Below, piece after piece: positions 22,928-27,727 of a stretch of DNA of 27,727 nt. The stretch is from IMG/VR virus record IMGVR_UViG_3300013099_000069, positions 1-27,727 of that record; one strand, written 5' to 3'. The position numbers were made by a program, and so were the translations under genes. Source of the DNA: a virus. Position 1 is the first letter of the stretch. Every line of letters begins with the position of its first letter. Below the pieces are notes generated by a model that did no database searches, was not told the origin of the DNA, and worked only from the letters and a program-made list of their open reading frames with translations.

Positions 22928-23583
22928 AATTTTTTTTCTTTTTCTAATAATCTTCGTTTTCTTTGCGCAATTTTTATATTTTTTCTAGCTTCATCTGATC
23001 TAGGTTTACGCATTTTCTTTTTAGTTTCTTCTGAATGAGTTTTTTCGTACATGCCATTTTTAGATCCAGTTATCTTATCTCCGTTATTATACATTGGATT
23101 ATTGGATCCGCTTGTTGCAATTTTAATTTTATTTTTATATTCTTTAGATCGTCTAATACCCTCTTTTTCTCCGTAAATATTTATCATTTGATCTTCATAA
23201 CTTTTTCCTTTTTTATTCAAAGTATTAAATTCTGATAAATATTTACTAATTTTTCCAGTATGTGCCATTCCAATTTTATATCGGGTTTCTTTTGATAAAA
23301 AGGAATTAGGAATTCCATATCCTCCCTTAGGGCTAATATTATATCCATTCGGAGATAATGTGATATATTCGTTTATCCATTTTTCTTGGGCATCATCAAA
23401 AAATCCTAAAATTTCTTTTTTAAAATTTTCTTTTCCATATTTTCTTATAGCATTTTTAAAATATGTTCCACTACCTAAATAAGGATCTTTAGATGGATCA
23501 CAATTACATGATCTATCACCTATATATTGTTTATTATTAATTAAGCAAGTAGTTACATAAACATAATTAAATTTCTTAACCAT
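22897..23583 (-). CDS. GIY-YIG homing endonuclease (228 aa)
   Basis: The N-terminal domain has FNYVYVTT and NNKQYIGDR, then YLGSGTYFKNAIRKYGKENFKKEIL and the SPNGYNISPKGGYG end. It is colinear with the enzyme at 4515. The C-terminal half is basic, with NUMOD-like units (LSKETRYKIGMAHTGKIS, HSEETKKKMRKPRSDEARKNI) and NNPMYNN. It is a free-standing homing endonuclease. Its 3' end overlaps the glycosyltransferase start by 31 nt. This suggests that insertion created the present junction. Confidence 0.88.
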   Translation of the reverse strand: MVKKFNYVYVTTCLINNKQYIGDRSCNCDPSKDPYLGSGTYFKNAIRKYGKENFKKEILGFFDDAQEKWINEYITLSPNGYNISPKGGYGIPNSFLSKETRYKIGMAHTGKISKYLSEFNTLNKKGKSYEDQMINIYGEKEGIRRSKEYKNKIKIATSGSNNPMYNNGDKITGSKNGMYEKTHSEETKKKMRKPRSDEARKNIKIAQRKRRLLEKEKKLWQLKNSLLP

Positions 23584-23589
23584 ATAGTA

Positions 23590-23763
23590 TTATATCTTTT
23601 TAAATTCTAGAACTATCGAAGGGATTGTGTGTGTTCCACCTTCTCCTGATGTTATAGAATCAAACGCCTCACTTATATTAATTAAAGTGTAACCTTCTAA
23701 ATTTTTTTGTTTAATTATTTGATCCTTTTTTGCTCTATCTTCGTTTCTTAATGTAATTACCAT
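23590..23763 (-). CDS. Small hypothetical protein (57 aa)
   Basis: A 57-codon frame runs from ATG 23763-23761 to TAA 23592-23590. The product begins MVITLRNEDRAKKDQI and ends PSIVLEFKKI. It sits 3 nt after the upstream gene and 6 nt before the homing endonuclease start, fitting the tight packing of the operon. Two strands and one helix are suggested (GYTLINISEAF). No family is recognised. Confidence 0.55.
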   Translation of the reverse strand: MVITLRNEDRAKKDQIIKQKNLEGYTLINISEAFDSITSGEGGTHTIPSIVLEFKKI

Positions 23764-23766
23764 GAT

Positions 23767-23988
23767 TTAAAATTTTAATTGTTTTCTTTCTTTTTTAATA
23801 TGTTTTGAGGTAGTTCTCATATAATCAACAATAGATTTCCTCTTTCTTTTATCTATCTCCTTTATAGATTTGCTAACTCTTATGAGTATCATCACTAGTA
23901 AAACTATAGATATTGCCCCCATTAAAATAGCAAAATATAAAAAATGCTCTGTTATCCAGTGATTATCAAAAATATTTAGAAAAATCAT
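23767..23988 (-). CDS. Small single-span membrane protein (73 aa)
   Basis: One transmembrane helix is clear (FLYFAILMGAISIVLLVMILI, ~16-36). A strongly basic cytoplasmic tail follows (SIKEIDKRKRKSIVDYMRTTSKHIKKERKQLKF). The start overlaps the thyA stop by 4 nt (ATGA), so translation is coupled. I recognise no family. Confidence 0.62.
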   Translation of the reverse strand: MIFLNIFDNHWITEHFLYFAILMGAISIVLLVMILIRVSKSIKEIDKRKRKSIVDYMRTTSKHIKKERKQLKF

Positions 23989-24986
23989 ATTGCTACAGGC
24001 ACATTTTTCCAGTTAGGATGCGCATCATAATTTTTTAATTCAAAATCACTTGGTTCAAAATCCCAAAATCCTTTGTCTAGATTTAATTTCATTGTAGGAG
24101 GAGCTGATTTTGAAGACCTATTTAGTTGCTTAAATATGTATTCAAGATGATTTTCGTAAATATGCACATCTCCAGCTGAAATAGTTAAATTTCCTGCAAT
24201 CATTCCAACTTCTTGAGCTAACATCTGAAGCAATAAAGCATAAGACGCTATATTAAATGGCCCTCCTAATAAAATATCCCATGAACGAATATTCATTTTA
24301 AGATTCAACACTCTTTTATCAGTTTTAGGATATTTCCTTGTATCACACTGAAAACTCCAGTGACATGGTGGTAAAGCCATATCAGGAATCTGATCCACAT
24401 GCCAAGCAGATACAATCATTCTCCTATCATCTGGATTGGTTTTAAGAGTATCAATTAAATTTTGAATTTGGTTGATAGATTTATGTCTTGCCTTGAAGCC
24501 TCCTGGGTAATGAGTTAATCCCTTTTTCCATGTATTAGATAATTCACTATCAGGCTTTACATATGTCCAATTCACCCATTGGTGTCCATAGACTGGTCCA
24601 AGTTCTCCGGTTTCATCATCTCCCCATTCATCCCAGATAGTAGTTTCATACTTATCTCTAAGGACATGTTTATTTGTAGATCCTGAAAGAAACCACAATA
24701 ATTCTCCAATAATAGATTTTAGGTGAACTTTTTTTGTAGTAAGTAATGGAAAAGATGATCCAACATGTTCAAATGTAACTTGGGGAGCGAAGATAGATAA
24801 AGTTTTAGTTCCTGTTCTATTCTCTTTCCATAATCCTTCTTCAAGAATTTTTTCAATTAAAGTATGATACTCATAATCAACAGAATTTAAAATTGACCCG
24901 CTTGATTTAAACTCTCCTGCTTTTGTTTGAGCAGGATTACATTTATTAACTGGAAATTCCTCTCCTGTCCACTTATTTTTTATCAT
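23985..24986 (-). CDS. thyA: Thymidylate synthase ThyA
   Basis: It methylates dUMP to dTMP with methylenetetrahydrofolate. Visible hallmarks are FPLLTTKKVHLKSIIGELLWFL (79-100), the arginine pair DRRMIVSAW (187-195) and catalytic Cys208 in LPPCHWSFQ. RSWDILLGGPFNIASYALL (234-252) and the GDVHIYENH block (272-280) complete the set. The first ~35 residues are an N-terminal extension relative to E. coli ThyA (264 aa), giving 333 residues. The gene lies 44 nt downstream of the tape-measure stop in the minus-strand operon. With tmk at 9971 it supplies thymidine nucleotides for phage DNA. Confidence 0.95.
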   Translation of the reverse strand: MIKNKWTGEEFPVNKCNPAQTKAGEFKSSGSILNSVDYEYHTLIEKILEEGLWKENRTGTKTLSIFAPQVTFEHVGSSFPLLTTKKVHLKSIIGELLWFLSGSTNKHVLRDKYETTIWDEWGDDETGELGPVYGHQWVNWTYVKPDSELSNTWKKGLTHYPGGFKARHKSINQIQNLIDTLKTNPDDRRMIVSAWHVDQIPDMALPPCHWSFQCDTRKYPKTDKRVLNLKMNIRSWDILLGGPFNIASYALLLQMLAQEVGMIAGNLTISAGDVHIYENHLEYIFKQLNRSSKSAPPTMKLNLDKGFWDFEPSDFELKNYDAHPNWKNVPVAI

Positions 24987-24991
24987 AATGG

Positions 24992-25006
24992 TTTATTCTT
25001 TATATG
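24992..25006 (-). promoter_or_regulatory. Late-promoter-like element upstream of thyA
   Basis: Read on the minus strand this is CATATAAAGAATAAA, ending about 5 nt before the thyA ATG. It resembles the plus-strand elements with one extra G. Confidence 0.3.
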
Positions 25007-25030
25007 CTAAAATATGGATCAGGATTTTGT

Positions 25031-27712
25031 TTATGTCTCAAAAGTTAATACTCCAGACTTATCTGTTGCAAAATCAAAACGAAACTGAGCAGTTCCAAAG
25101 GCAGTTGATACTGCAGAAGCAATCACGGCGCCCATTTGCTGATAATCTTCCTCTTTGACTTTCTGTTCTTGAATAGTTGGAGGAGTGATAGCAGCTTTAC
25201 TTTCCTTTTCTGCAATTTTTTCTTCTCTTCTCTCTTCTACTCTAGTTCTTCTTCCTTCTCGCTCTGCTCGACCACTAAGTAATGATGATTGTAAGCTTCC
25301 AGCTCTATCACCAATAAGTCCAGCCCTATCAGTAACTCTGGCAGCTCTTCTATCATTCATACCAAGCTTATTGATTTCTTGAAGTTTTTCTAACTCAATA
25401 TCTCTAAGGGCATCTGCTAATGATTGTACTGAAGCTGATAATTTATTGAGAGCATCTGCAGAAGTCATAATCTTAGATTGCATCTTACTTATAGTTCCAA
25501 CTTGCTTAGTTAATTCCATTATAGAATCTAAAGCATTTTTCTTATTCTTCTTAAATCCCTCATTTTCTAAATCTTTCATAGATGTAGATATAGTAGTAGC
25601 AAATGACATTAATGAAGTGAAAATATTTGAAGCAGCTTGAGCTGATTCAATTGTTTGTTTCTTTCCATCTTTGTCCATGTACGTAATGAAACCAGGCTTA
25701 CCACCAATCTTGTCTATCATATCAGCGAATGCCATGATAGGTTCTAGTATCCCATGCTTATCTCTTCCAACTTTTAATCCCAGTACTTTAGCAGCACTTT
25801 GTCCTAATAGAATTTCTCCCATCTTTTGAACAGTGTCTACATTAATGTTTTCTAAATTAGGCATATTATCAGACATAGTATCAAAGAAACTCTTAAGCGT
25901 CAATACCATATTTGATGCTACTGCTTGAGGTGTTGTGAATTTTGTAGTACCATCCTCTGTAGTATAAGGAATTTGATTAACTTTTGCAAACGTTTGAATA
26001 ATTTCTGCAAATTTCGAAATTGCGTCAAGTAAACCTGGACGCTTCTTACCCATTACTCTAATTCCAAGAACTCTAAATCCTTGATTACCCATAAGGATAT
26101 CGATCATATCCTCGATTGTATTTTTATCTGGAAGTATGTTTGGATCTTTGAAAGTTTCAGTTAAAGTCGTAAAGAATGATCCAATAGATTTCGCTATATT
26201 TTCACCAGCTTGGACAACATTTACTGTATCACCAAATATTGGATCACCTTTCTCTGTGTAACCTGTGACAGTTTTTATAGAACCAGCTTGTGTAAATGAT
26301 CTAAGAGCCTTTCCAAACATTATTAAAGCAATAGAGACTGAGAATAGAAGTCCGATAGAACCAATCAGTATCGCAACATTTTTAGCTACAGTGGCAGCTT
26401 TACCAAAGAATCCTTTTGATGATCCTTCTTCTCCAAGTAATCCCTGGGAAATACCCTGAATTACTCCCTGTAAAACTGATCCGATTAACAATGCAATATT
26501 TTTCTGAACTCCTTTTAATCCTTCTTCTCCTCCCATCTTATTAATAATAGCCATTATACCCATAACGCCCAAACCGAATAATAATAAAGGAAGTGTCATA
26601 GCGACTAATACTAATGCACCGCCCAGAATTAAACTACTAAATACTCCCAATACAGTGAACATACCAGCAAGTTTAAGAATTCCAAGGGCCATTCCTCCAA
26701 ACATCTTATTTGGATCAACCCCTATAAGATTTAATAATGCTCCAACAGCACCCAGTGCTAACATTCCACCTGCTAATAAAATCATTCCTTTACCCATTGC
26801 TTGAGCAGCTATCGCTCCAGGTAGAATTAATGGAGATAATAAACCAAGCCCTGCAAATAATAAACTTAAAAGTAATAATGGCTTAACTATAGATTTAATA
26901 GCTTGGCCGGGATCCATACCCATAACGTTTTGCATAAGGGCAAACGATCCCATAAAAACTAATAGTCCAACTGATATTACTGCTAACCCAGTTCCCATTG
27001 CTGCTACAGCTGCTCCGGATGCTAAAATTAACGGAGAAAGAACTCCTAATAATGCAAATCCAGCGCCAAGAACTCCTATAGCTCCTACGATTATTAACAT
27101 TGCTTTAAGGGGTCCAACTTTGAATAGTCCTGCTGCTAAGGCAATAGCTCCAACCATAAGTAATATAGCTCCAGAAAATGATAGCATAACTGCAGCTAAA
27201 CCTTTAAATACATCACCAATCCCTTGCAAAGCTGCCCCCACTGCTCCTATTGCAGCGGCAGCGACTAATACCATTGGTGCAGTCGCTGGGTTACCTATCA
27301 TTACTAAAGTGCTATATAAAGTCATAAGACCCCTAGCAGTCATTCTTACTAATCCTGCTTTAGTAGCCAACCCAAATTTCATTACTCCTTTTGCTAATTG
27401 AGGTAAAGCTTCTCCAATTAAAACCATTGATTCAGCAACAGTTTTAGCAACTTGAGAATTAGCAACCGTCCCTCCAATATTTGTCAAGTCTTTCATAAAT
27501 TTAACAACTGAAGATTTGGCAGCTTTTGGTAGTACCCAAAATTTCATGAGGCTGCCAGCTAAAGAACTCACTCCTTTAGCCATAACGCCCAAAGCTTCTC
27601 CTCTAGCTTTAATATCTGCAGGTTTAGAGTCTTTCAGAGAACCTGAAATTTGTCCTACTCCCGAACCAGCTTTTTCATCTTTTTCACCAAATGAACTGCT
27701 GCCACTATCCAT
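25031..27712 (-). CDS. Very large hydrophobic protein, probable tail tape measure (893+ aa)
   Basis: An N-terminal Gly/Ser-rich stretch precedes ~250 residues of strongly hydrophobic Ala/Gly/Leu-rich helices (about 130-390), such as AAAAIGAVGAALQGIGDVF and GVLGAGFALLGVLSPLIL. A second hydrophobic part lies near 435-470. The middle and C-terminal regions repeat a pattern of predicted helices with GILEPIMAFADMIDKIGGKPG-type segments. Near the end there is a basic helix (NDRRAARVTDRAG and the RTRVEERREEKIAEK stretch). Length and composition fit tape measure proteins, which span the tail tube. The frame is open to the window edge without a stop, so the true start may lie outside. It is encoded opposite to the head genes. 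Confidence 0.55.
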   Translation of the reverse strand: MDSGSSSFGEKDEKAGSGVGQISGSLKDSKPADIKARGEALGVMAKGVSSLAGSLMKFWVLPKAAKSSVVKFMKDLTNIGGTVANSQVAKTVAESMVLIGEALPQLAKGVMKFGLATKAGLVRMTARGLMTLYSTLVMIGNPATAPMVLVAAAAIGAVGAALQGIGDVFKGLAAVMLSFSGAILLMVGAIALAAGLFKVGPLKAMLIIVGAIGVLGAGFALLGVLSPLILASGAAVAAMGTGLAVISVGLLVFMGSFALMQNVMGMDPGQAIKSIVKPLLLLSLLFAGLGLLSPLILPGAIAAQAMGKGMILLAGGMLALGAVGALLNLIGVDPNKMFGGMALGILKLAGMFTVLGVFSSLILGGALVLVAMTLPLLLFGLGVMGIMAIINKMGGEEGLKGVQKNIALLIGSVLQGVIQGISQGLLGEEGSSKGFFGKAATVAKNVAILIGSIGLLFSVSIALIMFGKALRSFTQAGSIKTVTGYTEKGDPIFGDTVNVVQAGENIAKSIGSFFTTLTETFKDPNILPDKNTIEDMIDILMGNQGFRVLGIRVMGKKRPGLLDAISKFAEIIQTFAKVNQIPYTTEDGTTKFTTPQAVASNMVLTLKSFFDTMSDNMPNLENINVDTVQKMGEILLGQSAAKVLGLKVGRDKHGILEPIMAFADMIDKIGGKPGFITYMDKDGKKQTIESAQAASNIFTSLMSFATTISTSMKDLENEGFKKNKKNALDSIMELTKQVGTISKMQSKIMTSADALNKLSASVQSLADALRDIELEKLQEINKLGMNDRRAARVTDRAGLIGDRAGSLQSSLLSGRAEREGRRTRVEERREEKIAEKESKAAITPPTIQEQKVKEEDYQQMGAVIASAVSTAFGTAQFRFDFATDKSGVLTFET

Positions 27713-27727
27713 CTTATTGTTTATCTG

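Noticed and set aside
25185-27401. Several open frames on the plus strand opposite the probable tape measure
   Set aside because: They mirror the Ala/Gly/Leu-rich codons of the minus-strand gene, and their translations are low complexity with no motif.
1-27727. CRISPR arrays or insertion sequences
   Set aside because: I saw no regularly spaced repeats and no transposase. The only mobile elements recognised are the two homing endonucleases.

Overview
The window is part of a T4-like tailed-phage genome (myovirus morphogenesis module). It is AT-rich and densely coding, with many stop/start overlaps. T4-type hallmarks seen directly are a gp20-like portal protein, a gp4-like head-completion nuclease, a probable gp2-like neck protein and a gp55-like late sigma factor. 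Nucleotide-metabolism genes (thyA, tmk), two GIY-YIG homing endonucleases and a very large hydrophobic probable tape-measure protein are also present. Most start codons lack a Shine-Dalgarno sequence and follow an A/T-rich leader, which suggests a Bacteroidota host; this is inference only.

Layout. 1-395 holds the 3' end of a gene that starts outside the window. 481-4318 holds a 947-residue acidic protein and two single-membrane-span proteins. 4515-8802 holds a homing endonuclease, gp55-like sigma, gp4, the gp2-like protein, portal and a 52-residue membrane protein. 8803-9222 has no protein gene. It encodes a circularly permuted (two-piece) tmRNA with a predicted tag GVQSEMAMAA, a structured intervening segment and a terminator. 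9223-11480 holds small proteins and dTMP kinase. 11577-15394 holds an ECF-type sigma factor, an APS-kinase-like protein, a RecB/Cas4-like nuclease, a zinc-ribbon protein and a second short gp55-like paralogue. 15484-17393 holds a coiled-coil membrane protein and a four-span membrane protein that is probably extended by -1 ribosomal frameshifting. 17505-22071 holds virion candidates: a lysozyme/SLT-domain protein, a pentapeptide-like solenoid protein and others. 22118-27727 lies on the minus strand and holds the probable tape measure, thyA, two small proteins, a homing endonuclease and a glycosyltransferase. It converges on the plus-strand genes at a bidirectional terminator.

How the parts fit. 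A recurring AATATATAAAATAAA-type element precedes many genes and resembles the T4 late promoter core TATAAATA. With a gp55-like sigma, a shorter gp55 paralogue and an ECF sigma, the window appears to encode much of its own transcription programme. ThyA and Tmk act in sequence to make dTDP from dUMP. The tmRNA could rescue ribosomes stalled during infection and mark products with a phage-specific tag.

The most notable items are the permuted phage tmRNA with its structured spacer, the A7 slippery site followed by a stem in the membrane-protein gene, and the three sigma-like genes. All family assignments come from reading motifs by eye; no database search was run.
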